Below, one piece after another: positions 8,594 to 15,677 of a DNA stretch of 18,420 bases. Made by a program: the position numbers and the translations under genes. The stretch covers positions 1 to 18,420 of the forward strand of contig PWGH01000290.1 of the NCBI GenBank assembly GCA_003555285.1, in the 5' to 3' direction. The notes beneath the pieces were generated by a model, which was not told the origin of the DNA, searched no databases, and saw only the letters and a program-made list of their open reading frames with translations. This DNA comes from Thioalkalivibrio sp. (GTDB lineage: Bacteria > Pseudomonadota > Gammaproteobacteria > Ectothiorhodospirales > Ectothiorhodospiraceae). The number at the start of each line of letters is the position of its first letter. The stretch's first letter is position 1.

Positions 8594-9099
8594 GTGGCAT
8601 CGAACCGGGGAACCGGGTAATCCTGCATTACCGCCTGCAGCTCGAGGACGGCTTCATCGCCGACAGCTCAGGGGCCGAGCCGCTGGATTTCGTGCTCGGG
8701 GACGGCACGTTGGAGCCGGGCCTGGAGCAGCATCTGCTCGGGCTTGAGCCCGGCGCGCAGCGGGAATTTGCGATCGCGCCGGGAACCGTGTTCCCTTTCC
8801 CGACCAAGGCCGCGGTGCAGGTGCTGGAACGCTCGGCGTTTCCGGAGGGCATGCCGCTCGAGCCGGACATGATCTACGAGTTCAACACCCCGGCCGGTGA
8901 TGCCGTGCCCGGACGCATCCGCAGCCTGGAGGAGGGCGCCGTGACCGTCGATTTCAACCACCCGCTGGCCGGGAAGGCCTTTCGTTTTCTGGTCGAGATC
9001 CTGGCGGTCGACCCGGATCGGGACGCGAACGGGAATGCCGCTGCTGATTCCGGTCCGACCTCTGATCCCGGCGCCGATGCGCCGGCCGGGCGGGGCTGA
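8590..9099 (+). CDS. fkpB: FKBP-type peptidyl-prolyl isomerase (SlpA/FkpB type)
   Basis: FkpB is a cytoplasmic FKBP-fold PPIase and chaperone with an insert-in-flap domain. The 169-residue product begins at ATG 8590, which overlaps the lspA stop (ATGA) and has GAGGA upstream. It starts [21 protein letters not shown] and continues [28 protein letters not shown], the SlpA form of the FKBP domain. The insert domain follows, and the fold closes with [19 protein letters not shown]. The last 30 or so residues are a low-complexity Ala/Gly/Asp/Pro tail beyond the usual end (E. coli 149 residues). The neighbour ispH follows after 4 bp. Confidence 0.95.
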   Translation: MSGIEPGNRVILHYRLQLEDGFIADSSGAEPLDFVLGDGTLEPGLEQHLLGLEPGAQREFAIAPGTVFPFPTKAAVQVLERSAFPEGMPLEPDMIYEFNTPAGDAVPGRIRSLEEGAVTVDFNHPLAGKAFRFLVEILAVDPDRDANGNAAADSGPTSDPGADAPAGRG

Positions 9100-9103
9100 G
9101 GCC

Positions 9104-10039
9104 GTGGACATCCTGCTGGCCAACCCCCGGGGCTTCTGCGCCGGCGTCGAGCGTGCGATCGAGATCGTCGAGCGGGCGCTGGAGATCCACGGCGCTCCGC
9201 TCTATGTTCGCCACGAGGTCGTGCACAACCGCCATGTGGTCGAGCGCCTGTGCGCGGCCGGCGTGGTGTTCGTCGAGGAACTCGATGAGGTGCCCGATGA
9301 CCAGGTGGTGATCTTCTCCGCCCACGGGGTGCCGCGGCAGGTGCAGCAGGAGGCCGCCCGGCGCGGGCTGACCGTCTTCGACGCCACCTGCCCGCTGGTG
9401 ACCAAGGTCCACCTCGAGGTGAGCCGCTATGCCCGCAACGGCCTCGAGGTGGTGCTGATCGGCCACGCCGGCCACCCCGAGGTCGAGGGGACGCTCGGCC
9501 AATTCGATTCCCGCCACGGCGGGAAGATGTACCTGGTCGAGTCGGCGGCTGATGTGGCGACGCTCGACGTGGCCAACCCCGATCGTCTGGCCTATGTGAG
9601 CCAGACGACGCTGTCGATGGACGATACGGCCGAGGTGATCGACGCGCTGCGACAGCGGTTTCCGGCCATTGAAGGCCCGCGCAAGATGGATATCTGTTAC
9701 GCCACTCAGAACCGCCAGGATGCGATGAAGGTGCTGGCCGGGCAATGCGACCTGTTGCTGGTGGTCGGCTCGGCGAACAGCTCCAATTCCAACCGCTTGC
9801 GCGAGATCGGCACCCGTGCAGGGGTCGAGGCCTACCTGATCGACGGACCCGCGGACGTGGATCCGCGGTGGCTCGAGGGCAAGCAGCACATCGGCGTGAC
9901 CGCCGGGGCCTCGGCCCCCGAGATTCTGGTTCGGGAACTGATCGAGTACCTCGAAAGCCTGGGCGCCGGCGCCGTCAGCGAGGTGGCCGGACAAGAGGAG
10001 TCGGTCACCTTCTCGCTGCCGCAGGCGCTGCGGCAGTGA
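9104..10039 (+). CDS. ispH: 4-hydroxy-3-methylbut-2-enyl diphosphate reductase
   Basis: IspH (LytB) reduces HMBPP to IPP and DMAPP, the last step of the MEP pathway, using a [4Fe-4S] cluster. With the GTG 9104 start the protein has 311 residues and begins [18 protein letters not shown], aligning without gaps to E. coli IspH (316). The three cluster cysteines are Cys12, Cys96 ([10 protein letters not shown]) and Cys198 ([10 protein letters not shown]). Catalytic Glu126 lies in HAGHPEVEG, and the SxN motif is in [11 protein letters not shown]. In-frame ATGs at 9077 and 9035 would overlap fkpB and add non-conserved residues; 9077 cannot be ruled out because the Shine-Dalgarno before 9104 is mediocre. 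It is the last gene of the operon and is followed by a REP hairpin. Confidence 0.97.
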   Translation: MDILLANPRGFCAGVERAIEIVERALEIHGAPLYVRHEVVHNRHVVERLCAAGVVFVEELDEVPDDQVVIFSAHGVPRQVQQEAARRGLTVFDATCPLVTKVHLEVSRYARNGLEVVLIGHAGHPEVEGTLGQFDSRHGGKMYLVESAADVATLDVANPDRLAYVSQTTLSMDDTAEVIDALRQRFPAIEGPRKMDICYATQNRQDAMKVLAGQCDLLLVVGSANSSNSNRLREIGTRAGVEAYLIDGPADVDPRWLEGKQHIGVTAGASAPEILVRELIEYLESLGAGAVSEVAGQEESVTFSLPQALRQ

Positions 10040-10065
10040 ACGCCTCCTAGGTTCAGGCCAAGAAC

Positions 10066-10095
10066 GGTGGGTGCTCTGCGCTTCACCCACCCTAC
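10066..10095 (-). repeat. REP-like palindrome with GTAG foot, minus orientation
   Basis: Perfect 8-bp stem GGTGGGTG (10066-10073) / CACCCACC (10084-10091) with a 10-nt loop CTCTGCGCTT, followed by CTAC (GTAG when read on the minus strand). The stem differs from the other copies by paired changes that keep the pairing. It lies 26 bp after the ispH stop and could also stabilise or end that transcript. Confidence 0.7.
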
Positions 10096-10155
10096 ATGGA
10101 ATCCAACCCGTCCCGGAACCCCCGAACGTGGAACCCACCTGTCCCGAATCCCCGC

Positions 10156-10183
10156 AGGGTGGGCCAAGCGCAACGGGTCCACC
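10156..10183 (+). repeat. REP-like palindrome, plus orientation
   Basis: GGTGGGCC (10158-10165) and GGTCCACC (10176-10183) pair with one G-U wobble around the loop AAGCGCAACG. It is preceded by GCAG instead of GTAG. It forms an inverted pair with the copy at 10066-10095 in the gap where ispH and the ArsR-rhodanese gene converge. The 60 bp between the two copies hold no gene. Confidence 0.65.
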
Positions 10184-10196
10184 AACAGCGCGGGGC

Positions 10197-10874
10197 TCAG
10201 CGCGTCGTGCGGGCCACCGGCAGGCGTGCGGCTTTCCACTCCGGGAAGCCATCTTCCAGGCGCCGCGCGCGAAAGCCCAGGCGACGCAGTTCCTCCACCG
10301 CCTCGAAGGCGAGCACGCAATACGGGCCGCGGCAATAGGCGACGATGTCCCGGTCCCGCGGCAACTCATCCAGATGCTGCCCCAATTCCCCCAGCGGGAT
10401 ATTCAGGGCCCCCTTCACGTGTCCGGCGCGAAACTCCGCCCGCGGACGCACGTCGATCACCGTGACCTCGCCCTTGCGGGCGAGTTTCAGCACCTCCTTG
10501 GGGTCCATCGGCGTCAGGTTGTCCCGGCTGGTGAAAGCCTCCCTCACGATCCGGTCCACCTCCGCCAGCTGGGCCTCGGCGATGTGGCGGATGCCGGCGA
10601 TGGTTCGAGTGATCTCGGTCTCGTCGGTCAGGGAGTAGATCACCTGCACCCCCTCGCGTTGCGATTGCACCAGCCCCCCCTCGCGCAGCACCTGAAGGTG
10701 GTGTGAGGCATTCGCCATCGGCACCCCGATGGCGCGGGCCAGCGCGTCTACGCTGTGCGCGCCCTGACCGAGCGCCTCGAGAAGCTCGAGGCGGATCGGA
10801 CTCGCCAGGGCCTTCGCCACGCGGGCGAAGTGGGTGAACAGGCGAGCCTTCGGCGGTTCTACGCGGGCGTTCAT
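10197..10874 (-). CDS. ArsR-family transcriptional regulator fused to a rhodanese domain
   Basis: The 225-residue product has an ArsR/SmtB winged-helix domain (about 12-95: ASPIRLELLEAL, then VDALARAIGVPMANASHHLQ with the recognition helix, then GLVQSQREGVQVIYSL). A rhodanese domain follows (about 122-222: VTVIDVRPRAEFRAGHVKGALNIP, active loop CRGPYC at 171-176, then DGFPEWKAA). The DNA-binding part has no cysteines, so the classic ArsR metal site is absent. The only two cysteines, Cys171 and Cys176, sit at the rhodanese loop, which suggests sensing of sulfane sulfur or another thiol-reactive signal (inferred). Start ATG 10874 has only a weak ribosome-binding site. An inverted repeat 16-41 bp upstream is a candidate operator. 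The gene is in the same direction as the CheB/CheR hybrid kinase but 121 bp downstream of it. Confidence 0.92.
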   Translation of the reverse strand: MNARVEPPKARLFTHFARVAKALASPIRLELLEALGQGAHSVDALARAIGVPMANASHHLQVLREGGLVQSQREGVQVIYSLTDETEITRTIAGIRHIAEAQLAEVDRIVREAFTSRDNLTPMDPKEVLKLARKGEVTVIDVRPRAEFRAGHVKGALNIPLGELGQHLDELPRDRDIVAYCRGPYCVLAFEAVEELRRLGFRARRLEDGFPEWKAARLPVARTTR

Positions 10875-10889
10875 GGGCGACGGACTCGA

Positions 10890-10915
10890 TTTTCGAACAA
10901 AGTCATGTTCGGAAA
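10890..10915. promoter_or_regulatory. Dyad, candidate ArsR-type operator
   Basis: TTTTCGAACA (10890-10899), a 6-nt spacer and TGTTCGGAAA (10906-10915) form an inverted repeat with nine of ten positions matching. It lies in the AT-richer stretch just upstream of the ArsR-rhodanese start, where an autoregulatory operator would be expected. Sequence symmetry is direct; binding is inferred. Confidence 0.5.
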
Positions 10916-10995
10916 CAGTCTAAATGATTTTCCTGATTATCACGGAACTTCACAGGGCAGCCCCTGCAGACGGCGAGCCCCGTCGCGGGACGCCG

Positions 10996-13900
10996 TTAGG
11001 TGTCGCTGTCCGAAGTAGTGGAGGCGTCCGGGGCGGGTGGGATTTCCAGAACCCGCCGGATTTCGCGGGTGTCGACGGGCTTGATTAGGTGCTCGTCGAA
11101 GCCCGCCTCGCGCGTGCGCTGCCGGTCGTCATCCTGGCCCCATCCGGTGACCGCGACCAGGATCAGCCGGTCGCCGCCGGGCAGGGCGCGCAGACGCGTG
11201 GCCACCTCGATGCCGTCCATTTCCGGCAGGCCCACATCGAGCAGCACGACCTGCGGGCCGAAGGCCTCGACCTGCTCAAGTGCGCTCGGACCGTCGTGGA
11301 CCACCCGCACCAGGTGGCCCATCAGCTCGAGCAGCATACGCAGGGCCTCGGCGGCATCGATGTTGTCCTCGACCACCAGCACCCGCCGCGATCGGCCCGG
11401 TGCCGCAGCGGGTGCATCCGGCGCCGGTGCGGCACCGGCGCTGCGGTGCACGGGCAGGCGCACCACGAACTCGCTGCCGTGGCCGAGCCCCGGGCTGGTC
11501 GCGGTGATGGTGCCGTCGTGCATCTCGACCAGTTTGCGCGACAGGGCCAAACCGATTCCCAGGCCGCCGCCGCCGGTGTGCTCACGGTGTTCGGGCACCT
11601 GACCGAACAGGGTGAAGATGCCTTCGATGCGGTCGGGGGGGATGCCGTAGCCGTTGTCCCGAATCGCCACCAGGACCTGCCGGCCTTCGGTCTCGCTTCG
11701 CACCCGGATGGTGCCGCCGGGGTGGGTGTACTTGGCGGCATTGCTGAGCAGGTTGGCGAACACCTCGGTCAGACGCTCGTGGTCGCCGTTCACCGGCAAC
11801 GGGGTCTTCGCCAGATCCATGATCAGCTCATGGCGGCGCTCCGCGAGGTCCGGGCCGAGCTGTTCGATCGCGGCCTCGATCGATGCGTTGAGATCGAGCG
11901 GGGCGCGCTGCAGTTCGATGCGGCCCTGGCTGATGCGCGAGATGTCCAGCAGATCGTCAACCAGGCGCACCAAGTGGGCGAGCTGGCGCTCCATCATCGG
12001 CCGCACCGTGTCGAGCAGCTCCGGCTTGTCCCGAACCTGTCCGAGCAGTTCGACCCCGGTGCGCAGGGGTGCGAGCGGGTTGCGCAACTCGTGGGAGAGC
12101 ACCGCCAGAAACTCGTTCTTCGACCGTGCCGCCTCGTGCAGCGTCTGTTCCGCCATCTTGCGCGCTGTGACGTCGGTGGCCGCGCCAAACCACTCGACGA
12201 TCGCACCCTGCTCGTCCAGTATTGGCGCCGCACGCGACAGGGTCCAGCCCACCGCACCGTCGGCCTGGCGTACGCGGTGTTCCAGCTGGAACGCGCCCCT
12301 GGTGCGGATGGCCTGTGCGATTGCGTCCTGCACCCAGGCCTGATCGTCGGGGAGGATATAGACGTCCATCCAGTTCCGGCGCGGCTCGACGGTGTCGGCC
12401 ATGAAGCCCCCGCCCTGCAGCTCGCGCATCTCGGTCCAGCCCGGGTTCATGATGTACAGGGCATCGCCGCTGGCCTCCAGCAAGGCGCGAAAACGCCGTT
12501 CGCTCCGGCGCAGGTCCTCCTCCGCACGCTTCAGGTGGGTGACGTCGACCAAGGTGATCACCACACCGTCGATCCGGTTCTCCGTCGCACGATAGGGCAT
12601 CAGTTGGACGATGAAGGCCCGCCCGTCACGCGCATTCGCGCTACGCTCGAGCGGGATCAGATCCTTGAGTACGTGGCGCGCATCCTCCTCGATGTTCTGG
12701 TAGTCCAGCGCATGGGTGATATCGCCGATGGCGCGGCCGTGATCCTGCGCCTTCACGTTGAACATGTTCTTCAGTTGCGGGGTGAAGCGCTTGATGCAGA
12801 GCTGTCGATCGAGAAACAGGGTGGCGATATTCGTCGCCGCCATCAGATTTTCCAGGTCGTCGTGCGCGCGGGCGGTTTCTTCGAGCTTCAGCTTCATCTG
12901 GTGATTCACCGTCTGCAGCTCTTCGTTAATGCTCTGCAGTTCCTCCTTGCTGGTCTCGAGCTCTTCCGTGGTCGAGCGGAACTCCTCGTTCAGACTTTGC
13001 AGCTCTTCGTTCGCCGCGCGCAGATCTTCTTCTGCCACATGGTGCTCGGCGTGCAGGCGTTCGATATGCTGCTCCGCCTGATACAGCTTCTCGAGCAGCG
13101 CCTGCTCGCGCTCGCTGCTCGGTTGTTCCAGGACCTGCTGCTGCAACGCGGTCGCCGGACCGGCCTCGAGAAACAGCACCAGCGCCTGGGTGTCCGCCTG
13201 GCCCTGCTGGTCGCGCGGTTGCACCAGAACGGCGACCCGCCGGGGCCCTTCGGTGCAGCGTACGGTGACGAATTCCGAGAGCCACGGCGCACCGCTTTCC
13301 AACGCATGGCGCAGCGCGACGGTCAACTCGCCGCGCAACTCCGGGCGCACCGAGTCGGCCACCGACAGCGTGGCCGGCCCGCCGCGCGGCTCGAAGAACC
13401 GGCCCGCAGACTCCGAATAGCTGCGCACATTCCACCGCTCATCGACCAGGACGCTCGGTGGGGCGAGCGCTTCGAGCACCACCCGATGCCGTTCCATCAG
13501 GCCTTCCCGGTCTACTCTTGGCCGTTCGAGCGGCCGTGTTGACGCGGGCGGCTGGGAAACGGTCGCCGGCAGGTCCGGGAGGATCGATCGGCGGCCGTCG
13601 CTGTTGGCTTGCACCGTGTAGATCCGGTGTTGCTTGGCGAGGGGACGAAACCACTTGGGGTTTGCCGTTTCAGCCGAACCGAGAAACAGGTAGCCATCGT
13701 CGCGACACGCGTAGCGAAAGGTCGCCATCACCTGCTCCTGGAGCTCACGGTCCAGGTAGATCAAGAGGTTTCGGCAGGAGATCAGGTGCAGTTGGGAAAA
13801 TGGCGGGTCACGTTGCAGGCTGTGCGTGGCGAAGACCACGCGGTCGCGCAGCTCCGTGCCCACCCGATAATGATCGTCGGTGCGCCGGAACCAGCGTCTG

Positions 13901-15075
13901 AGCCGCTCCTCCGACACATCCGCGATGATCGCTTCCGGATACACGCCCTCGCGCGCCACGGCGAGCGCACGCTCATCCACATCCGACGCGAAGATGATGA
14001 GCTCTTGCTGGGTCTGGCGACGCTCGAGTTCCTCGCTGAACAGCATCGCCACGCTGTAGGCCTCCTCACCGGTGGCGCAGCCGGGAACCCAGCAGCGGAT
14101 CGGCTGCTCCGGTTGGGTCCGGTCCACCAGGGGGGCCACCACGTGCTCCTGCAAGGCCGCCCAGGCCTCCGGGTCGCGGAAGAAGGCGGTCACGGAGATC
14201 AGCAGATCCCTCAAGAGCGCCCGCACCTCCTCCGCGTCCGCCTCGAGAAGGCGTTGGTAATCCGTGACTTTCGCCGTATGGTGAAGCTGCATGCGCCGCA
14301 GCAGACGGCGCAGGATGGTCTTGCGCTTGTACTTGGAGAAGTCATGGCCGGTGCGCCGGCGCAGCAGTGCGAGCACGCCCTGGAGTGCCTGGGCGATATC
14401 GTCTTCGGCCCCCGGCCCTTCGGCGTTCGTCCATTCGGTACCCACCTGTTCCGAAGCGGCCACCATGTGTGCGATCCGGTCCCGGCTGCCGATCAGCGCG
14501 GCGAGCCGTTGGACCAACTCCCGGATCGGCAGCACCACGTCGGCTACACCGCCGGCCATCACTGCCCGCGGCATACTCTCATGCGCGGCTTCGTTCGGGT
14601 CCTGGACCAGCACGAGGCCGCCGGCTTCCTTCACCGCTTTCGCACCGATGGTTCCGTCGGACCCGCTACCGGAGAGGATCACCGCGTAGATGTCGCTGTG
14701 CGCGCTGCACAGCGAGCGGAAGAACAGATCGATGGCCGCGCGCTGCCCCCGTGGCCGCTCGAAGGCCGAGGCGCCGAGGGCGGCATCGGTGAGCTCCAGT
14801 TTGCGGTCCGGAGCGATCACGTAGACCTGGTTGGCCGCCAGGTCGACCTGCGCATGATCGCCGACCTGCACCACCGGCATCGCAGTCTCGCGTCCCAGGA
14901 TTGCCGGCAGGTCGCTGTCCCGGTCCGGGGCCAGATGCACGATCACCACATAGGCCGCCCCGAGATCGTCCGGCACATTCCTGAAGAAGTGCTGCAACGC
15001 CTCCAGCCCCCCGGCGGAGGCGCCGATGCCGACGATGGGGATATCGGAATGCGTGGACGCGTGCGCTTTGGGCAT
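10996..15075 (-). CDS. CheB-CheR-PAS hybrid sensor histidine kinase with C-terminal receiver
   Basis: The 1359-residue soluble protein fuses two chemotaxis enzymes with a hybrid kinase. A CheB methylesterase domain (about 10-190) keeps Ser20 in GASAGG, His47 and Asp140 as the likely triad, but lacks CheB's own N-terminal receiver. A CheR methyltransferase (about 225-487) has the SAM motif WVPGCATGEEAYS (329-341) and SCRNLLIYLD. A PAS-like part (530-640) is followed by a long heptad-rich coiled coil (about 645-740, with repeated ELQS.NEE units), then two PAS domains (about 742-850 and 860-975). HisKA carries His995 (SHELRNPLAPL). The HATPase has the N box (NLLSNAAKY, 1108-1116), DNGYGIP and GGGLGIGLAL. 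The receiver has Asp1280, an acidic pair at 1236-1237 and Lys1332. No membrane segment is seen. ATG 15075 has AGGAAAAACG upstream. No MCP, CheA or CheW gene is nearby, so partner and output are unknown. Confidence 0.93.
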   Translation of the reverse strand: MPKAHASTHSDIPIVGIGASAGGLEALQHFFRNVPDDLGAAYVVIVHLAPDRDSDLPAILGRETAMPVVQVGDHAQVDLAANQVYVIAPDRKLELTDAALGASAFERPRGQRAAIDLFFRSLCSAHSDIYAVILSGSGSDGTIGAKAVKEAGGLVLVQDPNEAAHESMPRAVMAGGVADVVLPIRELVQRLAALIGSRDRIAHMVAASEQVGTEWTNAEGPGAEDDIAQALQGVLALLRRRTGHDFSKYKRKTILRRLLRRMQLHHTAKVTDYQRLLEADAEEVRALLRDLLISVTAFFRDPEAWAALQEHVVAPLVDRTQPEQPIRCWVPGCATGEEAYSVAMLFSEELERRQTQQELIIFASDVDERALAVAREGVYPEAIIADVSEERLRRWFRRTDDHYRVGTELRDRVVFATHSLQRDPPFSQLHLISCRNLLIYLDRELQEQVMATFRYACRDDGYLFLGSAETANPKWFRPLAKQHRIYTVQANSDGRRSILPDLPATVSQPPASTRPLERPRVDREGLMERHRVVLEALAPPSVLVDERWNVRSYSESAGRFFEPRGGPATLSVADSVRPELRGELTVALRHALESGAPWLSEFVTVRCTEGPRRVAVLVQPRDQQGQADTQALVLFLEAGPATALQQQVLEQPSSEREQALLEKLYQAEQHIERLHAEHHVAEEDLRAANEELQSLNEEFRSTTEELETSKEELQSINEELQTVNHQMKLKLEETARAHDDLENLMAATNIATLFLDRQLCIKRFTPQLKNMFNVKAQDHGRAIGDITHALDYQNIEEDARHVLKDLIPLERSANARDGRAFIVQLMPYRATENRIDGVVITLVDVTHLKRAEEDLRRSERRFRALLEASGDALYIMNPGWTEMRELQGGGFMADTVEPRRNWMDVYILPDDQAWVQDAIAQAIRTRGAFQLEHRVRQADGAVGWTLSRAAPILDEQGAIVEWFGAATDVTARKMAEQTLHEAARSKNEFLAVLSHELRNPLAPLRTGVELLGQVRDKPELLDTVRPMMERQLAHLVRLVDDLLDISRISQGRIELQRAPLDLNASIEAAIEQLGPDLAERRHELIMDLAKTPLPVNGDHERLTEVFANLLSNAAKYTHPGGTIRVRSETEGRQVLVAIRDNGYGIPPDRIEGIFTLFGQVPEHREHTGGGGLGIGLALSRKLVEMHDGTITATSPGLGHGSEFVVRLPVHRSAGAAPAPDAPAAAPGRSRRVLVVEDNIDAAEALRMLLELMGHLVRVVHDGPSALEQVEAFGPQVVLLDVGLPEMDGIEVATRLRALPGGDRLILVAVTGWGQDDDRQRTREAGFDEHLIKPVDTREIRRVLEIPPAPDASTTSDSDT

Positions 15076-15127
15076 CGTTTTTCCTGGGTTCTTCCAGTCC
15101 GCATGGGTTCTTCAAGATGGAGGATAA

Positions 15128-15235
15128 AGCGGACCACGGCGCGGAGCCATCCCATTCGTCGAGGCCAAGAGCGACTTCACCGTGCACCTGCGCTCGGAGG
15201 ACGTGCGCGAGCGCACCGGTATCGACTCGCTCCTT
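15128..15235 (+). pseudogene. Possible coding remnant, no start codon, unrecognised
   Basis: In the frame beginning at 15128 the translation contains PFVEAKSDFTVHLRSEDVRE, then RTGIDSLLG, with G or C at nearly every third position as in the real genes around it. An in-frame TAA lies at 15125-15127 and no credible start follows; an ATG at 15117 is in another frame. The frame then runs through the tandem repeat as Gly-Leu/Gly-Phe and stops at TAG 15335-15337. It may be the eroded tail of a gene, a frameshifted small gene or chance. I do not recognise the family. Confidence 0.3.
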
Positions 15236-15271
15236 GGTCTTGGTCTTGGCTTTGGCTTTGGCTTTGGCTTT
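15236..15271. repeat. Hexanucleotide tandem repeat, six units of GGYYTT
   Basis: Two copies of GGTCTT (15236-15247) are followed by four copies of GGCTTT (15248-15271). The array is 36 bp long and lies about 160 bp upstream of the hybrid kinase start and about 135 bp upstream of rubredoxin. Unit number could vary by slipped-strand mispairing; because units are 6 bp, changes would alter promoter spacing rather than reading frame. Confidence 0.85.
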
Positions 15272-15334
15272 GGGGCACCCCTGGTGAGTTCACTGCGCTT
15301 GTCCAGCCCTACAGGCGTACGGCTCCACTTCCGA

Positions 15335-15361
15335 TAGAATGCGCAGCGTACGTGCGCTGCG
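15335..15361 (+). promoter_or_regulatory. Putative -10 and start-site dyad upstream of rubredoxin
   Basis: TAGAAT (15335-15340) matches five of six -10 bases. It is followed directly by a dyad, CGCAGCG (15342-15348) and CGCTGCG (15355-15361), separated by TACGTG and located about where transcription would start. No good -35 is seen 16-18 bp upstream, so an activator or another sigma factor may be needed. Tentative. Confidence 0.35.
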
Positions 15362-15406
15362 TTATTGTGCAGCCGGCACCGATGCCCATGCGAGTTGGAG
15401 GCAATG

Positions 15407-15574
15407 ATGAAGACCTACGAGTGCAATACCTGTGGCTTTCTCTACGATGAGGCTGCGGGGCTCCCGGACGAAGGGATCCCACCCGGAACCCCGTGGGATC
15501 AGATTCCGGACGATTGGGTCTGCCCCGAGTGCGGTGCCACGAAGGCGGACTTTACGCCCCTCGTCTTCGATTGA
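15407..15574 (+). CDS. Rubredoxin
   Basis: Rubredoxin is a small one-iron electron carrier. The 55-residue product has the two Cys-X2-Cys iron ligand pairs, [12 protein letters not shown] near the N terminus and [13 protein letters not shown] near the C terminus, with the conserved [18 protein letters not shown] between them. ATG 15407 is chosen over the adjacent ATG 15404 because GGAGG ends 5 nt before it. The length and pattern are those of classical rubredoxins. In aerobic bacteria such proteins serve alkane hydroxylases, rubrerythrin-type or oxygen-detoxifying systems; none of these is present here, so the partner is unknown. Confidence 0.96.
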   Translation: MKTYECNTCGFLYDEAAGLPDEGIPPGTPWDQIPDDWVCPECGATKADFTPLVFD

Positions 15575-15677
15575 TCCGCGATTGCGGCGCACCAGATCGG
15601 TCGGGTGCGTGAAATTGCTTCGTTCCTGAACGACGACGAACGCCCGGTTGATCGCGGACGCACCCGGATCCCACGGT

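Larger units (their letters stand above)
15076..15406. other. Divergent intergenic region between the hybrid kinase and rubredoxin
   Basis: This 331-bp gap separates two divergent genes and has no intact gene that I can support. It holds a coding-like stretch without a start (about 15128-15235), a six-copy hexanucleotide repeat (15236-15271), a degenerate REP-like sequence (15291-15313, CACTGCGCTTGTCCAGCCCTACA) and the likely rubredoxin promoter with a dyad (15335-15361). No clear promoter for the kinase is seen. Confidence 0.6.

Noticed and set aside
10953..10966. CAGGG-CAGC-CCCTG hairpin between the kinase stop and the ArsR gene
   Set aside because: The stem is only 5 bp with no T-tract; too weak to call a terminator.
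11089..15450. Two long plus-strand open frames (11089-13542 and 13609-15450) opposite the hybrid kinase
   Set aside because: The minus strand encodes continuous CheB, CheR, PAS, HisKA, HATPase and receiver domains. The plus-strand translations resemble nothing and are codon-pattern shadows.
15575..15677. Possible terminator between rubredoxin and the CAP-domain gene
   Set aside because: Only a 6-bp stem with a 2-nt loop around CGTTCCTGAACG is seen, with no T-tract on either strand.
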